From M3 sp045133615 (lineage in GTDB: Bacteria > Bacteroidota > Bacteroidia > Bacteroidales > Muribaculaceae), in assembly GCA_045133615.1 (NCBI GenBank), contig JBGUUQ010000021.1:1-64000 (forward strand): DNA of 64,000 nucleotides, given 5' to 3'. The position numbers and the translations under genes are program-made. The stretch's first letter is position 1. Each line of letters opens with the position of its first letter. This document shows positions 16,852-24,983 of this stretch, piece by piece. The notes beneath the pieces were generated by a model. That model did not search any database and had not been told where the DNA came from. It saw only the letters and a program-made list of their open reading frames with translations.

Positions 16852-18267
16852 ATGTCGATAGGAAAGAAAATAGATACGCCTGTGTTTCATGCGGTAGGTC
16901 TGATTGCCGATGAAATGAATCGTCCGTGCTACACGGTGGGTGGATATGTGCGAGATTTGATTCTCGCTCGCCCGTCGAAAGATATTGATTTTGTCACCGT
17001 AGGTAGCGGTATTGAAGTGGCGCAGGCGGTGGCAAAAAAACTCGGACGTGGAGCACATATCGCTGTGTTTCGCAATTTCGGCACGGCACAGGTGAAATAC
17101 AAGGGTATGGAACTGGAGTTTGTCGGTGCGCGTAGGGAGAGTTACAGCCACGATAGTCGCAAGCCGATAGTGGAGGACGGGACACTCGATGATGACCTTG
17201 CCCGTCGAGATTTCACAATCAATGCGATGGCTCTATCGGTCAACGCGGCTACATTTGGAGAACTTGTTGACCCATACGATGGTCAGGGAGATATTGGGCG
17301 TAGACTCATTCGTACACCTCTCGACCCTGACATAACATTTAGCGACGACCCGTTGCGTATGATGCGTGCCATTAGATTTGCCACGCAACTTGATTTTGAG
17401 ATATTTCCCGAAACCCTCGATGCCATAGCCCGCAATGCCTCACGTATTTCTATTATATCTAAGGAGCGCGTGATGGATGAATTGATGAAGATAATGGCTT
17501 CTCCTCGCCCGTCGATGGGATGGGTGTTGCTCGATAAAGTGGGATTGCTGAAACTTATATTCCCTGAATTTGCTGCACTGCGTGGCGTAGATGTGGTGAA
17601 AGGTCGCGGACATAAGGATAATTTCTTTCATACGCTTCAGGTGCTCGATAAGGTGGCATCGCAGAGTGATAACGTTTGGCTGCGTTGGGGAGCTTTGCTC
17701 CACGACATAGGGAAGCCTGCAACGAAGCGATGGGACGACAATATCGGGTGGACATTCCACAACCACAATTTCATCGGAGCCAAGATGATTCCGCGTATAT
17801 TTCGCAATATGCGTTTCCCGCTCAATGAGAAGATGAAATATGTGCAGAAGCTTGTCGAACTTCATATGCGTCCGATTGCTCTTGTGGAGGATGAGGTGAC
17901 TGATTCTGCCGTACGTCGATTGCTTTTTGATGCCGGCGACGATATCGATGACTTAATGATGCTTTGTGAAGCCGATATAACTTCAAAAAATCAGGAAAAA
18001 GTACGTCGATTCTTAGACAATTTTGCGATAGTACGTCGTAAACTTGTGGAACTTGAGGAGAAAGATCGCATCCGTAATTTCCAGCCGCCTGTCACCGGAG
18101 AGGAAATTATGGAAACGTTTGCTCTTACCCCTTCACGAGAGGTGGGAATTATCAAAGAGGCAATCAAAAATGCAATTCTCGACGGGATTATCCCCAATGA
18201 GTATGAACCGGCTCATGAGTTTATGCTTCGCACTGCTGCAGAGATAGGTCTTTCGCCGGTAAAATAA
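16852..18267 (+). CDS. CCA tRNA nucleotidyltransferase/poly(A) polymerase family, HD domain
   Basis: 471 aa. The nucleotidyltransferase head has GGYVRDLILARPSKDIDFV (about residues 25-45, including the catalytic DID), then RRDFTINAMA and the RNA-binding region. A C-terminal HD domain carries LLHDIGKPAT (about 280). This is the class II CCA-adding enzyme layout of Bacteroidota, which builds or repairs the tRNA 3' CCA end. The HD domain may give phosphohydrolase activity. No other tRNA-end enzyme is in the window. Co-transcribed with the M24 peptidase (6-base gap). Confidence 0.92.
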   Translation: MSIGKKIDTPVFHAVGLIADEMNRPCYTVGGYVRDLILARPSKDIDFVTVGSGIEVAQAVAKKLGRGAHIAVFRNFGTAQVKYKGMELEFVGARRESYSHDSRKPIVEDGTLDDDLARRDFTINAMALSVNAATFGELVDPYDGQGDIGRRLIRTPLDPDITFSDDPLRMMRAIRFATQLDFEIFPETLDAIARNASRISIISKERVMDELMKIMASPRPSMGWVLLDKVGLLKLIFPEFAALRGVDVVKGRGHKDNFFHTLQVLDKVASQSDNVWLRWGALLHDIGKPATKRWDDNIGWTFHNHNFIGAKMIPRIFRNMRFPLNEKMKYVQKLVELHMRPIALVEDEVTDSAVRRLLFDAGDDIDDLMMLCEADITSKNQEKVRRFLDNFAIVRRKLVELEEKDRIRNFQPPVTGEEIMETFALTPSREVGIIKEAIKNAILDGIIPNEYEPAHEFMLRTAAEIGLSPVK

Positions 18268-18280
18268 ACATAGGGTATAT

Positions 18281-19345
18281 ATGAAGCGAGGGTTTTATGT
18301 CATAGTATTGGCGACAGTCGCATTTGCTCTTTACGGAGGCGATTTTGCCGGATTGTGTGGTGCGTCGTTGAAGGAGGCTATAAAGAATGCCGACCGACCG
18401 AATTCAATTGTATCGTCGACGGTAGGACGAGGCGGTGCATGGGAGGCTTTTCGCTCGACCGACTGCGATGCATCGGGAATGGTTGTCAATCGCTTTTCCG
18501 ACGAGCAGGGCGTATTTCCTGCCGACGGATATTCTGCGGTTGGGACAATGCAGCAACTGCACGTTGTCGATATGTCGTGGTGGCGCAATGAATCATCTTA
18601 TGGCGATACCATTATGTGGGATTTGCATAATCTTTACCCTTGCAGCAACGAAGTATATGAGGTGAAGCGCGACCAGATTCCCGGATATGTGACTGATGCT
18701 ACCTATTACAATGAGTTGATACGTATCGGATATGGTCGACGCAATGCGAATGAGGATATGGTGGATATGTGGGAGCCTGCCGAAGAGCATCGAGGCGATT
18801 TTGCCCGCACTATATTCTATATGACAACTCTTTATCCTGCCACTCTATGGGGTGGACTTGCCGCTAATTTCATGACTAATACGAAATATCCCACTCTCAA
18901 TCGCTATGCAACGGCTTTGCTGCTCGATTGGCATCGAAACGACCCTGTGAGTGAATTGGAGAAACGGCGAAATGATGCTGTGGAGCGCATACAAGGGAAT
19001 CGTAATCCGTATGTTGATAATCCTGACTTGGTAGAATATGTGTGGGGAGAATATAAGGAAACACCTATTGTCTCCGAAGAAGATTCAACCCCTGATGCCG
19101 GAGATGAATCTGAAGATGAGGAAGAGATGGTGAGAGTGCCACTTAAAGCTCGTTATTCGATTTCGGACGAACGTATTGACCTTTATTCTCCTTTTGTGCC
19201 TGAAGGCGCAACGTGGAGTGTTGACGGAGTGGAAGCGACGTCAGATTACCTTATCCCGGCAGAACTTGGTGTGGGAAAACATGAGTTGCGCTTTGTCGTT
19301 GCTGACGGGCGCAAAGGAAAACTTATAATCGAAATATTACAATGA
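18281..19345 (+). CDS. Endonuclease I family nuclease, exported
   Basis: 354 aa with a signal peptide (MKRGFYVIVLATVAFAL). Residues about 35-250 follow the endonuclease I (EndA/NucM) layout: LHVVDMSWW holding the likely catalytic His, then DLHNLYP, RGDFARTIFYM, WHRNDPVS and QGNRNPYVDNP. The family degrades DNA/RNA outside the cytoplasm. The motif usually reads EHVWPxSWF, so this copy is divergent at the active-site turn. An acidic linker (about 268-286) leads to a C-terminal Ig-like domain of about 65 residues. Stop overlaps the next start as ATGA. Confidence 0.82.
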   Translation: MKRGFYVIVLATVAFALYGGDFAGLCGASLKEAIKNADRPNSIVSSTVGRGGAWEAFRSTDCDASGMVVNRFSDEQGVFPADGYSAVGTMQQLHVVDMSWWRNESSYGDTIMWDLHNLYPCSNEVYEVKRDQIPGYVTDATYYNELIRIGYGRRNANEDMVDMWEPAEEHRGDFARTIFYMTTLYPATLWGGLAANFMTNTKYPTLNRYATALLLDWHRNDPVSELEKRRNDAVERIQGNRNPYVDNPDLVEYVWGEYKETPIVSEEDSTPDAGDESEDEEEMVRVPLKARYSISDERIDLYSPFVPEGATWSVDGVEATSDYLIPAELGVGKHELRFVVADGRKGKLIIEILQ

Positions 19346-19821
19346 TACGCTTGGCCTTCGTTTTGGTTGCGCTTGTTGCGCTGATGTCGTGCGGACACGA
19401 TGACGATCCGAGAAAGGGCGGGTCGCGCCATGATGATACAGAAACACCATCGAACGGCAATGACGATGAGTCGTCGGACGAAGAAGAGTATGATTTCACT
19501 GTCGAACTCGATGATGCTACATCTCGAATTGAGTCGGATGAACTGACGTTGCGCTATGGCGATGCCGGAGTGATGGTTTCGATGAAATCGACCGGTATTG
19601 AATATGAATTGAGAGATATTTCCACAGGGCATTATGCTCTGTTTAAGGCCTCAGGCGATATTGAAGAGGGGAGCCGGTTGAGCAATCCCGCATTGGAAAT
19701 CGATGGCGCGGATATAGCTCTCACATCGGCTTGTGTGGAGCAAGTCGATAGTCGCGGAGTGTGGATTCATATCGTTACACTACGCGATGAGCATATCGTG
19801 GTTGTTGTGACCGATTTATGA
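19342..19821 (+). CDS. Lipoprotein, unknown function
   Basis: 159 aa. Signal peptide with lipobox ALMSC, a long acidic/polar linker (DDETETP-like, residues 17-48), then about 110 residues of predicted beta structure with no family I recognise. Translationally coupled to the nuclease gene by ATGA, so it may be a surface partner of that nuclease. Its 3' end overlaps the convergent lgt gene by 6 bases. Confidence 0.75.
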   Translation: MIRLAFVLVALVALMSCGHDDDPRKGGSRHDDTETPSNGNDDESSDEEEYDFTVELDDATSRIESDELTLRYGDAGVMVSMKSTGIEYELRDISTGHYALFKASGDIEEGSRLSNPALEIDGADIALTSACVEQVDSRGVWIHIVTLRDEHIVVVVTDL

Positions 19822-20679
19822 TTTCTTTTTTGCCGATGGATTTTCGTCGGCAAAGCGATTGGGGTATTCAAGAATCTGTCGCGGACGGCTGAGGGCGTAG
19901 ATGATCAGCGCGATGCCTATGAGGATAAACGGTATGCTGAGTTGCTGTCCGAGATTGAGGTTCATAGTTGCTTCACGCGCTACTTGGTCGTTTTTGATGA
20001 ACTCGATGAGGAAGCGCGGCACAAAAATGCCGATGAGAAACACGCCCAATATCAGCCCTTGACGCTCTTGCGCATTCTTTTTCCAATACATCCACATCAG
20101 CAGTCCGAATAGGGCGAAGTAGCATAATGCTTCATAGATTTGCGTCGGATGGCACGCCTGTCCTTCGTATAGATGATGCCACTCGCGGGAGTTGACAAAC
20201 ATGAATCCCCATGGCAGAGTGGTTGCTGTGCCGAAGATTTCGGAGTTGAAAAGATTGCCTATGCGGATAAGTCCTCCGACCAATGCAATGGCTACAACCA
20301 GACGGTCGAATGTCCACAACGGATTGCGCTTGGTGGTGAATATCGAGAAGAGTATCACGGCAATGATGATGCCTATTGCGCCTCCATGACTTGCAAGTCC
20401 CCCTTCCCAGATGTAGAGTATCTGTATCGGGTCTTGCTTGTAGAGGTCCCATTCGTAGAAAAATACATGACCGAGACGTGCGCCTACGATTGTGGCTACA
20501 ACGACGTAGATGAGCAGAATACCAAGCCATTTTTCCTGCGCACCTTCGTGCCGGAACATGCGAGCGACAATGTCGTAGCCGACAATAAATCCGATGGCAA
20601 ACATTAGGCTGTACCAACGTATGGCAATCGGACTGCTTATGATTTCGGGGCTGACTGCCCATGTGATGTAGTCAAGCAT
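19816..20679 (-). CDS. lgt: Prolipoprotein diacylglyceryl transferase
   Basis: 287 aa, seven-helix inner-membrane enzyme. The Lgt signature is seen as RIGNLFNSEIFGTAT, together with HGGAIG (conserved His) and SPEIISSPIAIRWYSLMF at the start. Lgt moves diacylglycerol from phosphatidylglycerol to the lipobox Cys of prolipoproteins, the first step for the many lipoproteins here. Basic C-terminal tail (SAKKKS). A -7 element lies at 20719-20712. Confidence 0.95.
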   Translation of the reverse strand: MLDYITWAVSPEIISSPIAIRWYSLMFAIGFIVGYDIVARMFRHEGAQEKWLGILLIYVVVATIVGARLGHVFFYEWDLYKQDPIQILYIWEGGLASHGGAIGIIIAVILFSIFTTKRNPLWTFDRLVVAIALVGGLIRIGNLFNSEIFGTATTLPWGFMFVNSREWHHLYEGQACHPTQIYEALCYFALFGLLMWMYWKKNAQERQGLILGVFLIGIFVPRFLIEFIKNDQVAREATMNLNLGQQLSIPFILIGIALIIYALSRPRQILEYPNRFADENPSAKKKS

Positions 20680-20711
20680 AATTAATGTGTGATATTTACT
20701 GATTGTGAGCG

Positions 20712-20719
20712 CAAAAGTA
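20712..20719 (-). promoter_or_regulatory. -7 element of lgt
   Basis: TACTTTTG on the minus strand, 33 bases before the lgt ATG. Confidence 0.5.
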
Positions 20720-20761
20720 GCAAAAATCCCGCAATCGAGGCTATAAATTCTCTTAAAATAG

Positions 20762-20793
20762 CGACAGCCGGACTTTAGTAGCCCGACTGTCGG
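20762..20793 (-). terminator. Probable terminator after ddh
   Basis: CGACAG-CCGG / CCCG-CTGTCG inverted repeat just past the ddh stop; minus-strand T content downstream is modest. Confidence 0.55.
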
Positions 20794-20817
20794 TGTAATC
20801 GTTTATGTACGCGGGGT

Positions 20818-21714
20818 TTATACAAGATGCTTGATGAGGTCCTCGCGGTCGCCATAGAGAAGGTCGATAACGGGAATTTCAATCATAGTATATGCACCGG
20901 GTTTTTGCAACATTGATGCGCGAGCCACGCCTACAAGAATTTGGGCTGTAAGAGCGGGATTGTTGATTGACATGTTAAACTCGAAACGTTGGTTCTGGGT
21001 TACGCCAGATACGCCTTTGCGTACCATGTTAACGCCGTGTCCCATATCTTTAACTTCATCGACCGATGCCACTTGCATCACGTGAGTTTCATCGTTTGCG
21101 AAATAGGGATCTTCTTTTACCGCGCGAGCCACATCATCGAGTTTGTAGCCCTCTTCAAGTTCTACATATACCATGCGACGATGAATACCTGTACCCAAAG
21201 GAATGGTCATTGACAAGGCATTTTTTACACCGGCTTTTGACTTTACGCACACGGTGTGACCCATGCTCATACCGGGACCGAAATTGGTGTAAGTAATGCC
21301 TTTGGGTGCTGCGGCTTGCATCAGTGCGCGAACCACAGAGTCGCTTCCCGGATCCCATCCGGCTGAAATGATGGCTACTGTGCCGTGCTCTTTAGCGATG
21401 GCATTGAGACGAGAGCGGAGATCGGCAATACCGGTGTGGATGTCGTAGCTGTCGACTGTGTTGATGCCTTCCGCGAGCAATACTGCGGCATGTTTTTCCA
21501 CTTCGCGGGTAGGAGTACAGAGAATAGCCACATCTACATCCTTCAACTCATGAATGTCGGTAACTACTTGGTAGGGGGCAAGTTCTGCGGGATTGTTAGC
21601 GATGCTGCGGCGAACGATACCTGCAACTTCCATGTCGGGAGCTTCGTTGAGTGCATCGAGCACGAATTTTCCGATGTTGCCATATCCAACGATGGCGGCT
21701 CTTATTTTCTTCAT
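20818..21714 (-). CDS. ddh: meso-Diaminopimelate D-dehydrogenase
   Basis: 298 aa. N-terminal NADP-binding fold with AAIVGYGNIGKFVLDAL (residues 6-22), then the substrate domain typical of the diaminopimelate dehydrogenase family (SAGWDPGSDSVVRAL, GPGMSMGHTVCVKSKAGV). The enzyme makes meso-DAP directly from tetrahydrodipicolinate, a one-step lysine/peptidoglycan branch common in Bacteroidales. Full length. Single-gene unit with a -7 element at 21760-21753. Confidence 0.93.
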   Translation of the reverse strand: MKKIRAAIVGYGNIGKFVLDALNEAPDMEVAGIVRRSIANNPAELAPYQVVTDIHELKDVDVAILCTPTREVEKHAAVLLAEGINTVDSYDIHTGIADLRSRLNAIAKEHGTVAIISAGWDPGSDSVVRALMQAAAPKGITYTNFGPGMSMGHTVCVKSKAGVKNALSMTIPLGTGIHRRMVYVELEEGYKLDDVARAVKEDPYFANDETHVMQVASVDEVKDMGHGVNMVRKGVSGVTQNQRFEFNMSINNPALTAQILVGVARASMLQKPGAYTMIEIPVIDLLYGDREDLIKHLV

Positions 21715-21752
21715 AAAGTTATGTTTTTCTTAAATTAATGTCTATTTGTTTG

Positions 21753-21760
21753 CAAAATTA
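21753..21760 (-). promoter_or_regulatory. -7 element of ddh
   Basis: TAATTTTG on the minus strand, 39 bases before the ddh ATG. Confidence 0.5.
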
Positions 21761-21858
21761 AGAAATAAATTCCGAAAAGATTAATTTTTTGGAATTTATT
21801 TGGCTTATTGCAAAATTTTTAGGATATATCGGGCGAAAATGAAATATGGCACAATGAA

Positions 21859-21892
21859 AAAGTGCGATAATGAAGAAATCATATCGCACTTT
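21859..21892 (-). terminator. Terminator after lipoprotein/barrel unit
   Basis: Perfect 11-bp stem AAAGTGCGATA / TATCGCACTTT, followed by Ts on the minus strand. Confidence 0.8.
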
Positions 21893-21922
21893 GCCTATTA
21901 TTTAACCAGTTAAAGGGTGTAT

Positions 21923-22342
21923 TTATCTGACGCGGTAGAATGTAACATATACCGAGTCCGGATCTTCGTTATCGTCTTTGTCTTTATTATAGTCTTCGTC
22001 GGATACACGAATCGTTAGTTCTTTGTCATTAAGTCCGGTAATTGTCAATGGGTATTGTTTATCATTTAGTTTGCTGGTCAATGTCAATAAAGAGTCGTTT
22101 TCGATTTCATAATCGCCATTGTCAAAGTTTTTTCCGTCCAACCAATATGATACCCATTCGAGTTTTTGTTCGTTGATATTTAAGTAAATATATCTATGCC
22201 CACTATCTCCTCCGGTGTACCAATCTCCATTTAGCGACGGATCTGTCGGAGTTATAGTCCCATCGTTTTCGTCGCAAGATGTAACTGTGCAAATTGCAAT
22301 AACGAAAAATAGGGTGCTTAAAAATTTTGCTGTTTTTTTCAT
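21923..22342 (-). CDS. Small lipocalin-like lipoprotein
   Basis: 139 aa. Signal peptide with lipobox CTVTSC (lipidation at about Cys23), then DENDGTITPTDPS linker and short beta strands (LNGDWYTGG, KLEWVSYWLDGKNF, YPLTITGLNDKELTIRV). This resembles the lipocalin-like lipoprotein at 2829 in size and plan. No catalytic residues. Follows the barrel gene by 23 bases, so probably co-expressed with it. Confidence 0.75.
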   Translation of the reverse strand: MKKTAKFLSTLFFVIAICTVTSCDENDGTITPTDPSLNGDWYTGGDSGHRYIYLNINEQKLEWVSYWLDGKNFDNGDYEIENDSLLTLTSKLNDKQYPLTITGLNDKELTIRVSDEDYNKDKDDNEDPDSVYVTFYRVR

Positions 22343-22365
22343 GACATTATAATTATGATTAGGAA

Positions 22366-23016
22366 TTAGAAATAAAGACCGACGCTCGTGGTGAGATTAT
22401 AACTGGATGTTCCGGCTTTATCTATTTTTGTGAGGTCTCTATCGTAGCAAACTCCTATGTAAACTCGCTTAATATTAATGCCAACTCCTATTTGAGACCC
22501 TAATTGACAGTGATTATATACACCGGAAACGCCCATGTCATCTTTGTCGAAAAGATCGAATTTGGATTCTTTTTTACTATATGGTGTTTCTATTTTTAGT
22601 TGTCCGTTTATATGGTATTTTAGGTTCATGCCAACAAACGGTGCAATTGTTATTTCACTATTAGGGAAAGAGAATCGATAGGAAAAATTAATAGGAACTC
22701 TAAGAGAATACATATAAGTATCAGCATCGTATTCATCGTAACCGTAATAGAAATCATCTTCATCGAAACTTTTTATATAACAATATAATTTTGCTCCGGT
22801 TTCTAAAAATATCGGAGTTTGCTCGGATAAACAGAAACCATGAATATACTCAACTCCAAAGCCGGAAGACGTGAAATCTACGTTTGTTTTTGGAGATTGA
22901 ATGTTGTATTCGTATGATATCCCAATTCGGTCATACGGTTTTACTTCGTCAGATGCAGAAACGTGAGGGGCGATTGAAAAAATTCCTAAAATTAAGGATG
23001 CAATAGCTTTATTCAT
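22366..23016 (-). CDS. Outer-membrane beta-barrel protein
   Basis: 216 aa. Signal peptide MNKAIASLILGIFSIAPHVSA, then amphipathic strands and a C-terminal aromatic residue (TTSVGLYF), the pattern of small OmpW/OmpX-like barrels common in Bacteroidales. Function unknown. Base composition is AT-richer than that of neighbouring core genes. Has its own -7 element (23050-23043); the HTH gene upstream ends 87 bases before. Confidence 0.8.
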   Translation of the reverse strand: MNKAIASLILGIFSIAPHVSASDEVKPYDRIGISYEYNIQSPKTNVDFTSSGFGVEYIHGFCLSEQTPIFLETGAKLYCYIKSFDEDDFYYGYDEYDADTYMYSLRVPINFSYRFSFPNSEITIAPFVGMNLKYHINGQLKIETPYSKKESKFDLFDKDDMGVSGVYNHCQLGSQIGVGINIKRVYIGVCYDRDLTKIDKAGTSSYNLTTSVGLYF

Positions 23017-23042
23017 AATAAAAGTGGTTTATAAGTTATATT

Positions 23043-23050
23043 GCAAATTT
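23043..23050 (-). promoter_or_regulatory. -7 element of barrel/lipoprotein unit
   Basis: TAAATTTG on the minus strand, 27 bases before the barrel ATG. Confidence 0.5.
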
Positions 23051-23102
23051 AATTATGATTAAATTCCTAATCGCAGAAGAAGTGTAGCCAATCTCTCGAC
23101 GT

Positions 23103-23369
23103 TTAGTCGCTGTTTTGGCTACATTCGGACGAACTTTTGTATTGCTTTGAAATATCGTTGAAAAAATCGTGATTTAGGATTATTGAAATTCGGTAAAGTA
23201 AATCTGTGTTTATGCTTGCTTTATCAAATAATTTGTAGATGTTGGTGCGGTCGCAAAACAGATTGTCGGCGAGCCATGAGGCTGAACGACGTTGACGTTT
23301 TAATTCTTGTTTGATTGCCAATCCGATGTGAACTTGAATTGGTGGCTCATTTGAATTGTTTTTGTTCAT
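23103..23369 (-). CDS. Small HTH (XRE-like) regulator
   Basis: 88 aa. A helix-turn-helix core spans about residues 15-65 (IKQELKRQRRSASWLADNL, then CDRTNIYKLFDKASI). I recognise this as a widespread small Bacteroidales type, often annotated as XRE-family. It should bind DNA as a dimer. Just upstream of its start is an 8-bp palindrome, a plausible self-operator, and beyond that the structured RNA B. No separate promoter is visible between RNA B and the gene. Confidence 0.78.
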   Translation of the reverse strand: MNKNNSNEPPIQVHIGLAIKQELKRQRRSASWLADNLFCDRTNIYKLFDKASINTDLLYRISIILNHDFFNDISKQYKSSSECSQNSD

Positions 23370-23373
23370 TTTG

Positions 23374-23396
23374 ATAGGATGATTTATGCATCCTAT
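23374..23396 (-). promoter_or_regulatory. Palindrome, candidate operator of HTH gene
   Basis: ATAGGATG, 7 bases, CATCCTAT: perfect inverted repeat ending 5 bases before the HTH start codon. As DNA it suits dimer binding; as RNA it could hide the ribosome-binding region. Confidence 0.5.
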
Positions 23397-23403
23397 GTAT
23401 TCG

Positions 23404-23666
23404 GTATAGGCTTAATCGTGGCTTATGAGGGAAAAAAGTGCAGGTCACTTCTTGTTGAGTCCCTCAGGCCCTGAGAAAGCCTATACATACAAACAAGTTG
23501 TGCCTGCACAATGGTAGCAGGCATTTAACAACTTATCCGTGTATGTATCGTTTTGAAATTTCTCAGGTTTCAGGGAACATCCGAATAAATAGTAAATGCG
23601 AATTTTGTAATATGTTGAATTTTGGTTACATAATAGTAGTTGTTATGGATTAATAATGCAAAGATA
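23404..23666 (-). ncRNA. Structured RNA/leader B upstream of HTH gene
   Basis: On the minus strand a perfect -7 element (TATCTTTG, 23666-23659) leads into an AU-rich stretch, then arm X3' (about 23576-23559). A long hairpin follows (ATACATAC / GTATGTAT, AAGTTGT / ACAACTT, GCCTGC / GCAGGC; 23548-23483), then arm X2' (23486-23460). A short hairpin AAGTG/CACTT (23450-23436) runs into a U-tract near 23432. Arm X1' beyond it pairs with X2' (GTATAGGCTT with AAGCCTATAC; TGAGGGA with TCCCTCA), competing with X3'. The expected product is about 220 nt. Shares core sequence (GATAAGTT..TAAA..CTGC) and plan with RNA A at 4201-4467. Confidence 0.62.
23659..23666 (-). promoter_or_regulatory. -7 element of RNA B
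   Basis: TATCTTTG on the minus strand; lies about as far from its RNA fold as the element of RNA A does from its own. Confidence 0.5.
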
Positions 23667-23701
23667 CGAGAATTTTGATGATTTTAAAGTCATAAACGAA
23701 T

Positions 23702-23729
23702 AAAGGCGGCAATATTGGTTGCCGCCTTT
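23702..23729 (-). terminator. Terminator after pta-ackA
   Basis: Perfect 11-bp stem AAAGGCGGCAA / TTGCCGCCTTT, 6-base loop. The stem ends in Ts in both directions. Confidence 0.75.
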
Positions 23730-23751
23730 GAATATTTGTGGTATTCGGAGC

Positions 23752-24963
23752 TTATTCGGGTTGACGACCGTTGACGATGGCTTCGGTGTCGCGGGCTATC
23801 ATGAGTTCTTCGTCGGTGGGAATTACCACAACTTTTACTTTCGATGCGGGAGTAGAGATTACAGTCTCCGTTCCGCGGGTCTTGGCATTGAGTTCGTTGT
23901 CGATTTCCATTCCCATGAATGCGAGGGGCGCGCATACGTTTTCGCGAACTCCTGTTTGGTTTTCGCCAACACCGCCGGTGAAAACGATAATGTCGACTCC
24001 TCCCATTTCGGCAGCATAAGCACCGACATATTTAAGGATGCGCTGTTCGTACATATCGAGGGCAAGCTTGGCGCGTTCGTTACCGGCATTGACGGCAGCT
24101 TCGATTTCACGCATATCTGATGATATTTCGGTCACGCCTGCTACTCCGCTCTCTTTGTTGACAATACGTTGGATATCGGCAGCGGTGAGATTGTGTTTGT
24201 CCATGAGGAAAGTGAGTGCTCCGGGGTCGATGTCGCCTACGCGAGTTCCCATCATGAGACCTTCGGTGGGGGTGAGACCCATCGAGGTGTCGATGCTTTT
24301 ACCATTGAGCACGGCTGTGATAGAACCTCCGTTACCTACGTGGCAGGTGATAATGCGTTGCTTGGTGATGTCTACGCCGAGAAATTCACACACGCGTTGT
24401 GATACGTAGCGATGGCTTGTGCCGTGAAAGCCGTAGCGACGTACACCATCCTCGGCATAGTACTTGTAGGGGAGGGCATACATGAACGACTTGGCGGGCA
24501 TTGTCTGGTGAAATGCAGTATCGAATACGCCGACTTGGGGCACATTAGGCATCAATGCTGTGATAGCTTCGATGCCGGTCATGTTGGCAGGGTTGTGAAG
24601 CGGTGCGATACCGTAACATTCTTTGATTTTGGCAATCACTTCGTTGTCGATGAGTACGCTCTTGTTGAACTTTTCTCCTCCGTGAACCACACGATGTCCT
24701 ACGGCATCGATTTCGTCATACGATTTGATGCAACCCTCTACAGGGTCGGTAAGGTTGTTGAGAATTGCACTTACAGCACCTTTGTGGTCGGTCAAGCCGA
24801 GTTCTACAATCTCTTTCGAGCCATCTTGACGTTTGAATTTGAGAAATCCGTCTTCAAGACCGATTTTTTCTACACCGCCTTCGGCAAGTGTCTTTTTGCT
24901 CTCGATTTCGATAAGTTTATATTTTACGGATGAACTTCCGCAATTAAGTACGAGGATATTCAT
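23752..24963 (-). CDS. ackA: Acetate kinase
   Basis: 403 aa, full length. Starts MNILVLNCGSSSVKYKLIE, the ASKHA phosphate-binding signature, with GHRVVHGGEKF and YGFHGTSHRYVS (catalytic region) and FTGGVGEN later. It converts acetyl phosphate plus ADP to acetate plus ATP, the energy-yielding end of mixed-acid fermentation in gut anaerobes. Second gene of a pta-ackA operon (20-base gap). Confidence 0.97.
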   Translation of the reverse strand: MNILVLNCGSSSVKYKLIEIESKKTLAEGGVEKIGLEDGFLKFKRQDGSKEIVELGLTDHKGAVSAILNNLTDPVEGCIKSYDEIDAVGHRVVHGGEKFNKSVLIDNEVIAKIKECYGIAPLHNPANMTGIEAITALMPNVPQVGVFDTAFHQTMPAKSFMYALPYKYYAEDGVRRYGFHGTSHRYVSQRVCEFLGVDITKQRIITCHVGNGGSITAVLNGKSIDTSMGLTPTEGLMMGTRVGDIDPGALTFLMDKHNLTAADIQRIVNKESGVAGVTEISSDMREIEAAVNAGNERAKLALDMYEQRILKYVGAYAAEMGGVDIIVFTGGVGENQTGVRENVCAPLAFMGMEIDNELNAKTRGTETVISTPASKVKVVVIPTDEELMIARDTEAIVNGRQPE

Positions 24964-24983
24964 TTTGTGATATAGTGTTACGA

